DNA from: JAGNRR01 sp964409905 | GTDB lineage: Bacteria > Bacteroidota > Bacteroidia > Chitinophagales > Chitinophagaceae | Assembly (NCBI GenBank): GCA_964409905.1 | Contig: CAYPET010000009.1 | Span: forward strand, 33,968 to 97,967 | DNA length: 64,000 nt | Direction of reading: 5' to 3' | Part shown: one piece after another, positions 18,553 to 27,229 of the stretch | Layout of the letters: each line of letters opens with the position of its first letter | How positions within the stretch are numbered: the first letter of the stretch is position 1 | Translations under genes and position numbers: made by a program | The notes under the pieces: generated by a model | The model's database searches: none | What the model was told of the DNA's origin: nothing | What the model saw: the letters and a program-made list of their open reading frames with translations, nothing else

Positions 18553-19265
18553 AAGTTGCTTAACACTTCGGCGAAATGCAGCACTTTGACAGGACTCTTT
18601 AATTTGTTGATATACGTTTTCAAATGTAATAGGCAACTGGCGTCTGTTGATATGATATAGTCAGCCCCTAATTGCACGGCCTCCTGTATTCGAGAGTGCG
18701 CCATAGCTTCAGCAATGGGCTGATATGTGGTAGCAAAAGTGCCACCAAATCCGCAGCAACTCGCATTTTGAGCGGATGCCAAAAGCGTCAAACCATGAAC
18801 ACCTGCCAGCAATTTTCGCGCTCCGGACTGACTAGTGCAGTCCTGCGCAGCTCCACATGAATCTAAAAAAACGGCATTTCCTTTCAAACTAGCCGGCACC
18901 TGATTAATCTTTAAAACTTCGGTAAGAAACACACTTAATTCGAAAGTACGTTCAGCAAGTTTTTGTGCTGTCTCTTGTTGCCGACCAGGTTCATACATTT
19001 CGGGCAAATTCCTTCGTACAAAACTCACACAGCTACCTGAGGGAGCTACAATCATTTCCGGAGCGGCAAAATCTTGTAAGAAAACACTGCTAACGGCTTT
19101 GGCCTCTTTGATATAGCCACTTAAATACGCGGGCCGCCCGCAACAATGAATATTGGGCTGATATAAAACTGTACAGCCAAATTTTTCCAGCAACTTTATG
19201 GTCGCAAAACCCACTTCGGGGTACAATCGATCAGCAAAACATGGAATGAACAATTGAACGGTCAT
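18549..19265 (-). CDS. (Fe-S)-binding cysteine-rich protein, LutA/YkgE-like
   Basis: This 238-residue protein has two CCG (cysteine-rich) repeats: HCCGRPAYLSG with upstream PCFADRLYPEVG, and SCCGFGGTFA with upstream LDSCGAAQDC. These repeats bind a Fe-S cluster or act as the catalytic subunit in heterodisulfide reductases, glycolate oxidase GlcF and the lactate-utilisation protein LutA, whose size it matches. LutB and LutC partners are not next to it, so lactate oxidation is inferred only. It lies just downstream of ribH in the same direction (16 bp). Confidence 0.85.
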   Translation of the reverse strand: MTVQLFIPCFADRLYPEVGFATIKLLEKFGCTVLYQPNIHCCGRPAYLSGYIKEAKAVSSVFLQDFAAPEMIVAPSGSCVSFVRRNLPEMYEPGRQQETAQKLAERTFELSVFLTEVLKINQVPASLKGNAVFLDSCGAAQDCTSQSGARKLLAGVHGLTLLASAQNASCCGFGGTFATTYQPIAEAMAHSRIQEAVQLGADYIISTDASCLLHLKTYINKLKSPVKVLHFAEVLSNF

Positions 19266-19281
19266 AATACTTAAAGGTACT

Positions 19282-19755
19282 CTATAAGGATTGTTTCAAG
19301 GCTAACATGGCTAAAGCCGTCTGAGCGGCTTCTTTGCCCTTGTGTCCGTGAACGCCACCGAGACGCTCCCAAGCCTGAGCTTCATTCTCCAGGGTGAGCA
19401 CTCCAAAAATTACCGGACTGTCCTGGTTTAGATTCAATTGAGTAATGGCGTTATTTGCCGCCTCACAAACATAGTCAAAATGGGGGGTGCCTCCGCGAAT
19501 CACGCAGCCAAAAGCGATATAAGCATCTGCATGATACCTTTTGTAGTGCTGTTGAATAGCAAAGCCTAATTCTATGGCTCCGGGCACCAACATTTCGTAA
19601 AGCTGAATTTGTGGATAGCGATCTAATACAGCCTTCGCACCAGCTACCAGTTCAGTATTTATTGCTTTGTTCCATTGTGTGGAAACTATAACCAGACGTG
19701 CATTTTTTAAATCAGCAACATCGTTTTCAAGAAAATTTTCAGGCTGTGTGGCCAT
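19282..19755 (-). CDS. ribH: 6,7-dimethyl-8-ribityllumazine synthase
   Basis: The penultimate step of riboflavin synthesis is catalysed by this 157-residue protein. FGCVIRGGTPHFDYVCEAA contains the conserved RGxTxHFDYV motif with the active-site His. FGVLTLENEAQAWERLGG, with a Glu where many homologues have TxD/xEQA, and the final GHKGKEAAQTALAM helix complete the fold. Such subunits assemble into pentamers or 60-mers. It sits 7 bp downstream of the TPR gene. Confidence 0.95.
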   Translation of the reverse strand: MATQPENFLENDVADLKNARLVIVSTQWNKAINTELVAGAKAVLDRYPQIQLYEMLVPGAIELGFAIQQHYKRYHADAYIAFGCVIRGGTPHFDYVCEAANNAITQLNLNQDSPVIFGVLTLENEAQAWERLGGVHGHKGKEAAQTALAMLALKQSL

Positions 19756-19762
19756 GGATAAA

Positions 19763-20479
19763 TTATATGCTGTAATCGCCTAAACGAGCCAGATACTTCT
19801 CCGCATTTCGAGATTGGGCACTTGTAGCAAATTCTGTTGTGATACGCTTGTATATCTCAATAGCCTTTGCCGTATCACCACCTTGCTCTAAGGCTATTGC
19901 CATGCGCTCAAGATATAATGGTGTAAGATAAATATCATTTTTATCTGCTGTAGCCTGTTTGTAATAATCAATCGCTTCTTTGGTTTTACCCAACTCCATG
20001 TGCGCATCCCCAAGTGTACCCAATTTGATAGTTTCTGCCAATGTACCCGCTCCATCAAAATCCTTCAAATATTTAATGCCTTTGTCAAATTCACCTTGCC
20101 CAACAAGTATGCGGCCGGCATAAAACTTAGCCAGGTTACCTGCATCAGTAGAGCCATATTTATCAATGATTTTCAAAAAACCATAATTATTACCATCGCC
20201 ATTTAGGGCTAAATTCATTGAATCCATGGCAAAATATTGTTGCGCCATAAAAATGGCATCATTGGCCTTTTGATTCTTGGGTTTTTGTAAAAAGTTATTG
20301 TAAGCATACACCCCCACAACGAGCACCAAAGCCCCAAGGAGTATGCTATTCAGCATTTTTTTATTCTTCTCATACCAACTCTCAATACCTTTTAACGTCT
20401 CCTCAGCTGTTGGGACATCATCTTCGGTTGGTCTTACTTGAGGATTTCTAGGTGCAGTATACGCATCACGTTTGGCCAT
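19763..20479 (-). CDS. Membrane-anchored tetratricopeptide repeat protein
   Basis: This 238-residue protein has one N-terminal transmembrane helix (ILLGALVLVVGVYAYNNFL, about residues 40-60) followed by TPR-like helices, e.g. GTLGDAHMELGKTKEAIDYY and ALEQGGDTAKAIEIYKRI. The layout matches YfgM-type proteins, which are periplasmic chaperone-like partners of the Sec machinery in E. coli. In Bacteroidota the gene is commonly next to ribH. The ATG at 20479 was chosen over 20521 because a TAAATTTG box lies between them. Confidence 0.82.
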   Translation of the reverse strand: MAKRDAYTAPRNPQVRPTEDDVPTAEETLKGIESWYEKNKKMLNSILLGALVLVVGVYAYNNFLQKPKNQKANDAIFMAQQYFAMDSMNLALNGDGNNYGFLKIIDKYGSTDAGNLAKFYAGRILVGQGEFDKGIKYLKDFDGAGTLAETIKLGTLGDAHMELGKTKEAIDYYKQATADKNDIYLTPLYLERMAIALEQGGDTAKAIEIYKRITTEFATSAQSRNAEKYLARLGDYSI

Positions 20480-20499
20480 AACTTTTCTTAATTGGTGCG

Positions 20500-20507
20500 C
20501 AAATTTA
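20500..20507 (-). promoter_or_regulatory. TAAATTTG -7 box for the TPR-ribH-lutA-like run
   Basis: This exact TAnnTTTG match lies 20 nt upstream of the ATG at 20479 on the minus strand. It decides against the longer ORF start at 20521. Confidence 0.6.
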
Positions 20508-20686
20508 CTACAAATTACCATTTAAGGCAATAAACACTGTCCTAATTCTCCACAGTCAAAACCAATGCCCAAAGGGTGATTTTTTTTACGGTCATTTGTA
20601 AAAATTTCTATAAATCACAGATATCAACAGCTTTTCGTGCATAAATAAAGTTTATTATCACAAGGTTCTGCTTCATATTTGTAAAA

Positions 20687-21508
20687 ATGGGAAAAATAAT
20701 TGCCATAGCGAATCAAAAAGGCGGTGTAGGAAAAACGACTACAGCAATTAATCTTGCCTGTAGCTTAGCAGTATTGAATTATAAAACCTTGCTTGTAGAT
20801 TGTGACCCTCAGGCAAATGCCACTTCGGGCAATGGGTTTGACCTAAAAAACATTCAGGTAAGCATTTATGACAGCTTAGTGAACGATACAGATGTAAAAA
20901 ACATTATTCTGGAAACCGATACCCCAAATTTATCAATTTTACCCGCACATTTAGATTTGGTAGGCGCCGAGATTGAATTAATCAACCACCCCAATCGTGA
21001 GCGCAAACTACTTAATACCCTTGAACCTATCCGTGATAATTACGACCTGATCATTATTGATTGTTCCCCTTCTTTAGGTTTAATTACTTTAAATGCTCTT
21101 ACGGCCAGTGATAGTGTGATTATTCCGGTACAATGTGAATTTTTTGCATTAGAAGGTTTGGGCAAACTACTCAATACCATAAAAATTGTTCAAACAAAAC
21201 TGAATCCCGAACTGCGCATCGAAGGCATTTTAATGACCATGTACGACGGACGGTTGCGCTTGAGCAATCAAGTGGTAGAAGAAGTGAGCAATCATTTTGA
21301 AGAGCTGGTATTCGAAACTATTATTCATCGCAATACCCGCCTGGGCGAAGCCCCTAGTGTTGGCAAACCTGTTTTACTTTATGATGCGGAGGCAAAAGGA
21401 GCATTGAATTACCTTAACTTGGCCAAAGAAATCTTGCAGCGCAACGACATGACCAACATTGCTAACAAAGATAAAACCTTCGAAATAGAAGAGACTGAAA
21501 ATGAGTAA
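20687..21508 (+). CDS. parA: Chromosome partitioning ATPase ParA
   Basis: This is a 273-residue deviant Walker-A ATPase that separates replicated origins together with ParB-parS. KGGVGKTTTAINLA (residues ~10-23) is the signature P-loop, with the second Lys typical of ParA/Soj; DCDPQANAT and IIDCSPSLGL are the other nucleotide motifs. The N-terminus lacks the extra DNA-binding domain of plasmid ParAs, so it is of chromosomal Soj type. It overlaps parB by 8 bp. A near-match promoter (CATATTTG) lies 5 nt before the ATG. Confidence 0.96.
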   Translation: MGKIIAIANQKGGVGKTTTAINLACSLAVLNYKTLLVDCDPQANATSGNGFDLKNIQVSIYDSLVNDTDVKNIILETDTPNLSILPAHLDLVGAEIELINHPNRERKLLNTLEPIRDNYDLIIIDCSPSLGLITLNALTASDSVIIPVQCEFFALEGLGKLLNTIKIVQTKLNPELRIEGILMTMYDGRLRLSNQVVEEVSNHFEELVFETIIHRNTRLGEAPSVGKPVLLYDAEAKGALNYLNLAKEILQRNDMTNIANKDKTFEIEETENE

Positions 21509-22406
21509 GCAAAAAGCACAAATTGGCAAAGGCATTGGCGCACTTTTGGGAAATATAAAAGACGAAGTCAAAAATTTCGAAAAAGATAAACCACCTATTC
21601 GTGTAGAAGAAAATGTGGTGGGTAGCATTAGCCGTATCCCCATTGATCAAATCAGCGTAAATCCAAATCAGCCACGAAAAGATTTTGATGAATTAGCATT
21701 AAGTGAGCTGGCCGAATCGATTAAACTACATGATATCATTCAGCCCATTACGGTAAAAAAAGTAAATGCAAAATCCTTTCAACTGATATCGGGCGAGAGA
21801 CGATTTCGCGCAGCAAAAAAAGCTGGCTTGAAAGATATACCGGCCTATATCCGCACGGCGGATAACCGGGCTATGCTGGAAATGGGACTGATAGAAAATC
21901 TGCAACGTGAAGATTTAAATGCTATCGAAATTGCATTAAGTTACAAACACCTCATGGACGATTGTAATTTGACGCAGGAAGTAGTCGCCGATCGGATGAA
22001 AAAGGAACGCTCCACCGTAACGAATTACCTGCGTTTATTAAAATTGCCTCCCAGCATTCAGGCAGCCGTGCGCAATGGCATTTTGAGTATGGGTCACGCT
22101 CGCGCCATTTTAGGTGCCGAGCACATTGACCAGCAGCTATTTGCCTTTGAAGAAATACAGCAAAAAGGGCTTAGTGTGAGAGCCGCAGAGGCATTGGTGA
22201 AGTCTTTAAAGCAACCTACAAAAAAAACATCCCCTAAAAAAACAGAAGGACTTACGCCTGAGTTTAAAAAAATTGAAGACAAACTCGCTTCTCACTTAGC
22301 TACTAAAGTAACATTGCTAAGAAATAAAAGTGGTAAAGGCTCTATATTGATAGAATTTTATAATGATGCTGAATTAGACAGCATATTGAATTCTATGAAT
22401 TTGTAA
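21501..22406 (+). CDS. parB: Chromosome partitioning protein ParB
   Basis: This 301-residue CTPase loads on parS and spreads over origin DNA. The N-terminal domain carries ISVNPNQPRKDF and the CTP-binding box GERRFRAAK. The central HTH includes NLQREDLNAIE, TQEVVADRMKKERSTVTNYLRLL and GHARAILG. The C-terminal ~60 residues should form the dimer domain. I found no perfect parS palindrome in the window. It is followed at 9 bp by the DUF5683 gene. Confidence 0.96.
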   Translation: MSKQKAQIGKGIGALLGNIKDEVKNFEKDKPPIRVEENVVGSISRIPIDQISVNPNQPRKDFDELALSELAESIKLHDIIQPITVKKVNAKSFQLISGERRFRAAKKAGLKDIPAYIRTADNRAMLEMGLIENLQREDLNAIEIALSYKHLMDDCNLTQEVVADRMKKERSTVTNYLRLLKLPPSIQAAVRNGILSMGHARAILGAEHIDQQLFAFEEIQQKGLSVRAAEALVKSLKQPTKKTSPKKTEGLTPEFKKIEDKLASHLATKVTLLRNKSGKGSILIEFYNDAELDSILNSMNL

Positions 22407-22415
22407 TACCTTCGG

Positions 22416-22979
22416 GTGGTGAAAATACAATTCACAATGTTGTTTATACTGTTTGCTTTTTGCGCTTCAGCACAGCGAGTCGCAATAGATGAGGCATCTG
22501 CAGTTGCAGACAGTACTCATATTTTTAAGTTTAATACCAAAGAGCCAATGCCCAAACGGGCTGGCCTCTACTCTGCCCTGCTTCCTGGCCTGGGTCAGGT
22601 ATATAATAAACAATACTGGAAGCTGGGGCTAATAGCAGCCGGTGCTGCATCAGCAGCCTACTTTATCGACTTTAATAATACTGAGTATCAACGGTTTCGG
22701 AATGCCTACATTGCGCGTATAGATAATGACCCGAATACGACAGATGAATTTGTCGGTATTTATCAGGATAATGATTTAAATACACAGCAAAACCAGTACA
22801 GACAATGGCTGGAGTATACTGTTGTGTTTACCACTGTGGGGTATGCCTTAAATATTCTTGATGCCTACATATCGGCCAACCTAAGAACCTTTGATATAAA
22901 CGAAGACATTACTTTTTATACAAAACCGACATTTGAAAACCGACAACTAGGCCTGGCACTAGTATTAAAAACTAAATAA
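22416..22979 (+). CDS. DUF5683 family exported protein
   Basis: This 187-residue protein has an N-terminal signal (LFILFAFCASAQ) and the conserved motif RAGLYSALLPGLGQVYNKQYWK, followed by one or two membrane segments. Function is unknown; the family is largely restricted to Bacteroidota and usually lies between parB and dapB, as here. The start is GTG 22416 or GTG 22419; the next ATG at 22437 would leave a very short signal. It overlaps dapB by 1 bp. Confidence 0.85.
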   Translation: MVKIQFTMLFILFAFCASAQRVAIDEASAVADSTHIFKFNTKEPMPKRAGLYSALLPGLGQVYNKQYWKLGLIAAGAASAAYFIDFNNTEYQRFRNAYIARIDNDPNTTDEFVGIYQDNDLNTQQNQYRQWLEYTVVFTTVGYALNILDAYISANLRTFDINEDITFYTKPTFENRQLGLALVLKTK

Positions 22980-23698
22980 TGATGAAAATAGCACTTATAG
23001 GATATGGAAAAATGGGTAAGGCCATCGAAGAGATTGCGTTGGAAAAAGGCCACGAAGTACCACTGAAAATAGACCGTGATAATCAGGACGATTTTAACAC
23101 CGCTAACCTAAATGATATAGACGTAGCCATCGAGTTTACAACGCCTGATACTTGCTTTGCAAATCTCAAAAAATTGTTTGAGCATCAGGTGCCCGTTGTT
23201 TGTGGCACTACGGCCTGGCTCGATAAGAAGCCCGAAGCCGAAAAAATTTGCTTGGAAAACGATACCGCCTTTTTATATGCCAGCAATTTTAGCGTGGGCG
23301 TCAATATTTTTTTCGAGCTGAATAAATACTTAGCCACCATCATGAATGACTACCCTGCCTACAACCCCAGTATGGAAGAAATTCATCATACAGCCAAGCT
23401 GGACGCCCCCAGCGGCACGGCCGTAACCCTGGCCGAGGGTTTGATTGAAAAACTGCAACGCAAAAACAACTGGGTGAACGAAGCAACTGACAGCCCCGAC
23501 ACGCTCAGTATTATTTCCAAGCGCGAAGACCCTGCACCGGGCACCCATAGTATCAGTTACGACTCGGCTATTGATAGTATTGAGATTAAGCATACGGCAC
23601 ACACTCGCAAAGGCTTTGCCAGCGGCGCCTTATTGGCCGCCGAGTTTTTGGCCGGTAAAAAAGGAATTTATACTATGCAGGACGTATTGTTTTCGTAA
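22979..23698 (+). CDS. dapB: 4-hydroxy-tetrahydrodipicolinate reductase
   Basis: This 239-residue enzyme reduces HTPA to tetrahydrodipicolinate with NAD(P)H in the lysine/DAP pathway. GYGKMGKAIEE at the N-terminus is the dinucleotide loop, IEFTTPDTC and CGTTAW the cofactor contacts, EIHHTAKLDAPSGTA the catalytic His and Lys region. The short form, about 240 residues, is usual in Bacteroidota. The operon parA-parB-DUF5683-dapB ends here with a hairpin terminator; lepB, which often follows, is missing. Confidence 0.95.
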   Translation: MMKIALIGYGKMGKAIEEIALEKGHEVPLKIDRDNQDDFNTANLNDIDVAIEFTTPDTCFANLKKLFEHQVPVVCGTTAWLDKKPEAEKICLENDTAFLYASNFSVGVNIFFELNKYLATIMNDYPAYNPSMEEIHHTAKLDAPSGTAVTLAEGLIEKLQRKNNWVNEATDSPDTLSIISKREDPAPGTHSISYDSAIDSIEIKHTAHTRKGFASGALLAAEFLAGKKGIYTMQDVLFS

Positions 23699-23722
23699 CC
23701 CGAAAGCAATAACCACAAAATA

Positions 23723-23749
23723 AAAGTGCTTCCCAATGGGAGGCGCTTT
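23723..23749 (+). terminator. Terminator after dapB
   Basis: A 12-bp stem with two G-U pairs (AAAGTGCTTCCC with GGGAGGCGCTTT) and an AAT loop is followed by a modest T tract, 24 bp past the dapB stop. Confidence 0.75.
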
Positions 23750-23770
23750 CGTTTATGAATAACAATAAAA

Positions 23771-24505
23771 CTATTTTATAAATTGAGCAGTGGCTTTAAT
23801 ACCTTCCTGACGTAATTCAAGAATGTACATGCCACTGTTTAAGTCTGAAATATTTAAATCATATCCTTCCTGACCTTTAAAAGCTTTACCATAAGAGTGG
23901 CTTAATACTTTACGACCTGCAAGGTCAAATACATTAACCTCAACTGCCGAAGCGTTTTGCGCTACATAATCTAAATTAATCATGTTGCCTACTACCGGGT
24001 TCGGGTGAACGTTGATTTGTTGACTGACTATTTGATTTTCAAATGTAATGTGGTTTACGCCTGTAGGAGCCCCAACAAAAGTAACCGAGTTACAGGCTCT
24101 CCAACCTGTAGTGTCAAAAGTTGACTTCCATGATGAGGTAGCTCCGTCACGTAAATACGCTCTTACACAATAGTTAGCTGTGCCGGCTGTAGCACTTGCT
24201 CCATTGTATGTATAGTTAAACTGAATAGTATCCCCTTGACTTTTGGTATAACCTGTACGAACATAAACCTGTGGAGGCGTTTGTGAAAGTGTAAACGGAT
24301 CGCCGAAAGCTACCGTATCACTTGGCACCAACCCGCCTTGAGCTAAGGTTACTACAGCTTGCTGTGTTAGTGTGGAGCCGTTGTTATGTGTTGAACCATT
24401 AGCAGGTGAGATTAACTGCACTGAGAAACGATGAGTAAAGGTTTGCGCGTTGGCAAAAGCGGTAAACATTACCATTGCCGTCATGAGTGTAGATATTTTT
24501 TTCAT
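23771..24505 (-). CDS. Secreted protein with T9SS type A sorting domain
   Basis: This 244-residue exported protein has a signal peptide (MKKISTLMTAMVMFTAFANAQ). The body has no recognisable domain. The last ~75 residues, from HPNPVVGNMINLDY through VFDLAGRKVL to GMYILELRQEG, form the type A C-terminal domain recognised by type IX secretion. A small surface or released protein is likely. It stands alone, convergent with the dapB operon. Confidence 0.85.
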   Translation of the reverse strand: MKKISTLMTAMVMFTAFANAQTFTHRFSVQLISPANGSTHNNGSTLTQQAVVTLAQGGLVPSDTVAFGDPFTLSQTPPQVYVRTGYTKSQGDTIQFNYTYNGASATAGTANYCVRAYLRDGATSSWKSTFDTTGWRACNSVTFVGAPTGVNHITFENQIVSQQINVHPNPVVGNMINLDYVAQNASAVEVNVFDLAGRKVLSHSYGKAFKGQEGYDLNISDLNSGMYILELRQEGIKATAQFIK

Positions 24506-24640
24506 TTTTCAAATTTTATGATGGAAAATTAGTCTTTTTCTAACAATTCTATAAACATTTGGAAATTTATCATTTTCTACATCTTGTAAACATAATTGGG
24601 TCTATACTTTTCGCACACCTGACTTACCTTAGCAAGCGCA

Positions 24641-26179
24641 ATGAATAAATTGGATATTTTAACGCAAAAGAAGGCCGCAGCATTGTTGGGTGGTGGTGAA
24701 AAACGCATCGAATCACAACACAAAAAAGGCAAACTAACTGCCCGCGAGCGCGTAGAATTATTGCTGGATAAAAATAGTTTTGAAGAAATTGGCATGCTGG
24801 TTACCCACCGCAGCACTGACTTCGGCATGGAAAAACAAAAGTTCTATGGCGATGGTGTCATTACAGGTTATGGTACCATTCATGGTAGACTTGTTTATGT
24901 TTATTCACAAGATTTCACAGTTTTTGGCGGAAGCCTCAGCGAAACGCACGCCAAAAAGATTTGCAACATCATGGACCTCGCTATGGAAAACGGCGCACCT
25001 ATTATTGGTTTAAACGATAGTGGTGGCGCTCGCATACAGGAAGGAGTAGTGAGTCTAGGTGGCTATGCCGATATTTTTTACCGCAATACCCGAGCATCAG
25101 GCGTCATACCGCAGATATCTGCTATTATGGGGCCCTGCGCCGGCGGCGCCGTGTACAGCCCTGCCATTACCGATTTTATAATGATGGTGGAGCAAAGCAG
25201 CTATATGTTCGTAACTGGGCCCAATGTGGTAAAAACCGTCACCCACGAAGAAGTGAGCAGCGAAGACCTTGGCGGTGCCGAGGCGCATGCTACCAAAAGT
25301 GGCGTAACGCATTTTACGGCCAAGCACGAAGCCGACTGCATCAAACAACTAAAAAAACTGCTGAGTTACATTCCGCAAAACTGCGAGGAAAAAGCGCCTG
25401 TATATGAATACAAGCAAGGAAACGAAAAACGCAGCAAGCTTAATCATTTGATCCCGACCAACCCAAATCAGCCGTATGATATGAAAGAGGTCATCAACGA
25501 AATTGTTGACGAAGAAACTTTTTACGAAGTGCATAAACAATATGCCGAAAATATTGTGGTTGGTTTTGCTCGTTTGGGCGGACGCAGCATTGGCGTAGTG
25601 GCCAATCAACCCGCGTCCTTGGCAGGCGTGCTGGACATCAATTCCAGCAAAAAAGCAGCGCGCTTTGTGCGCTTTTGCGATGCCTTCAACGTTCCGCTAC
25701 TAGTGCTGGTAGACGTGCCCGGCTTTTTGCCCGGTACCGATCAGGAATGGAACGGCATTATTACCAATGGCGCCAAACTCTTGTACGCCCTCAGCGAAGC
25801 CACCGTGCCCAAGGTGACCGTGATAACGCGCAAAGCCTACGGCGGCGCCTATGACGTAATGAACAGCAAACACATTGGTGCCGATTTGAACTTTGCTTTC
25901 CCGAATGCTGAGATTGCAGTAATGGGCGCAAAAGGAGCAGCAGAAATTATTTTCCGAAATGAAATAGCCGAAGCCGAAAACCCACAAGAAAAACTAGATG
26001 AGAAAGTAGCCGAATACACCGAAAAATTTGCAAACCCCTATCGTGCAGCTGCGCATGGCTATATAGACGAGGTAGTTATTCCGGACCAAATACGCATTAA
26101 ACTAATGAAAGGTTTTAAAATGCTGGAGAACAAAGTTTGTAATTTACCCAAGAAAAAACATGGTAATATACCCTTGTAA
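24641..26179 (+). CDS. Acyl-CoA carboxylase beta subunit (propionyl/methylmalonyl-CoA type)
   Basis: This 512-residue carboxyltransferase moves the carboxyl group between biotin and an acyl-CoA. Two crotonase-like halves are visible: the first with RERVELLLDKNSFEEIG, DFTVFGGSLSE and GGARIQEGV; the second with VANQPASLAGVLD, DVPGFLPGTDQE, ITRKAYGGAYDVM and MGAKGAAEI. These fit PccB/MmdA proteins. No biotin carboxylase or biotin carrier gene is adjacent, so carboxylase versus decarboxylase direction is open. A potassium channel gene follows after 3 bp. Confidence 0.93.
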   Translation: MNKLDILTQKKAAALLGGGEKRIESQHKKGKLTARERVELLLDKNSFEEIGMLVTHRSTDFGMEKQKFYGDGVITGYGTIHGRLVYVYSQDFTVFGGSLSETHAKKICNIMDLAMENGAPIIGLNDSGGARIQEGVVSLGGYADIFYRNTRASGVIPQISAIMGPCAGGAVYSPAITDFIMMVEQSSYMFVTGPNVVKTVTHEEVSSEDLGGAEAHATKSGVTHFTAKHEADCIKQLKKLLSYIPQNCEEKAPVYEYKQGNEKRSKLNHLIPTNPNQPYDMKEVINEIVDEETFYEVHKQYAENIVVGFARLGGRSIGVVANQPASLAGVLDINSSKKAARFVRFCDAFNVPLLVLVDVPGFLPGTDQEWNGIITNGAKLLYALSEATVPKVTVITRKAYGGAYDVMNSKHIGADLNFAFPNAEIAVMGAKGAAEIIFRNEIAEAENPQEKLDEKVAEYTEKFANPYRAAAHGYIDEVVIPDQIRIKLMKGFKMLENKVCNLPKKKHGNIPL

Positions 26180-26182
26180 AAA

Positions 26183-27136
26183 ATGGCAAACTACTTTGAC
26201 CGATTTAAAAATCGTTTCCTAGACAATACCGGCTTCGACGATCACATTGGCGATGTGGGCGAACGCATTTTGACCAAAAAAGGTAAGGGCAATGTGTACA
26301 AAAAAGGTTTTCACCGCATCAAGCACATGAGCCTTTTTCATACTCTAATCGAACTCAATATTTACAAATTCTGGCTTGTATGTTTTGTGGGCTTTGTGGC
26401 TATCAATATCTCCTTTGCCTTGCTGTATTATATAATAGGTAGTCAGCATTTACTAATGGACCAAAGCCTATCAGAAGCTGATAAATTTTTAGAATGCTTT
26501 TATTTTAGCGCGCAAACCTTGACGGCTGTGGGCTATGGTCACATAGCACCAACCAGCAATGCAGCCAGCAGTGTGGCCGCCTTCCAGGCCTTTTTTGGAT
26601 TGATGAGTTTTGCCGTCATCACGGGTTTGTTGTATGCGCGTTTTTCAAAGCCGCGTGCTTTTTTGATGTTCAGTAAAAATGCCATTATTCGCCCCTTTAA
26701 AGAAGGTAAAGCGCTCATGTTTCGTATGGCTACCTACAAAAACAACGACCTGACGGATGTGAGTTGTCAGGTGCTGGGCGCTTTTTCCAAAACAGTAGAT
26801 GGCGTTACAAGTAACCGTTTCATCCCGCTGGATTTAGAAATTAGCCGTATTCAAGAGCTGGTTCTCAACTGGACAGTGGTACACAAAATTGATGAAAACA
26901 GCCCATTGTATGAACTGAGTAAAGATGCTTTAGCTGAGACTAAACTTGAAATTATTGCGCTAGTAAAAGGCTATGATGAATACTTTGCCACTACTGTGCA
27001 AGAGCGCACTTCGTATACCTTTGACGAAATTTTGTTTGATGTGCAATTCGTCAAAATGTTCCACCGCGATGATAAGAATCATCGCACGATTCTTGATTTA
27101 GACAAACTGAGCAAAACCGAACCTTGCCCTGCCTAG
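26183..27136 (+). CDS. Inward-rectifier-type potassium channel (KirBac-like)
   Basis: This 317-residue channel has two transmembrane helices (about 65-95 and 128-155) around a pore loop TLTAVGYGHIAPTS containing the TxGYG selectivity filter. It is followed by an immunoglobulin-like cytoplasmic domain starting RPRAFLMF-like KPRAFLMFSKNAIIRPF, as in KirBac proteins. The start at 26183 follows the carboxylase stop by 3 bp, which suggests co-transcription; a functional link is not evident. Confidence 0.9.
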   Translation: MANYFDRFKNRFLDNTGFDDHIGDVGERILTKKGKGNVYKKGFHRIKHMSLFHTLIELNIYKFWLVCFVGFVAINISFALLYYIIGSQHLLMDQSLSEADKFLECFYFSAQTLTAVGYGHIAPTSNAASSVAAFQAFFGLMSFAVITGLLYARFSKPRAFLMFSKNAIIRPFKEGKALMFRMATYKNNDLTDVSCQVLGAFSKTVDGVTSNRFIPLDLEISRIQELVLNWTVVHKIDENSPLYELSKDALAETKLEIIALVKGYDEYFATTVQERTSYTFDEILFDVQFVKMFHRDDKNHRTILDLDKLSKTEPCPA

Positions 27137-27217
27137 GCAAGATGCTTTGATTTGTCACATTTCACCGCAAAGAGTCGCTTTGGCCGGTAAAAATTAGTAA
27201 TTCCTTTCCACCAATCG

Positions 27218-27225
27218 TAAATTTG
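27218..27225 (+). promoter_or_regulatory. TAAATTTG -7 box for rocD
   Basis: This exact TAnnTTTG match ends 4 nt before ATG 27230 and 16 nt before ATG 27242. The spacing would favour the second ATG, or leaderless initiation at the first. Confidence 0.55.
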
Positions 27226-27229
27226 TGCT

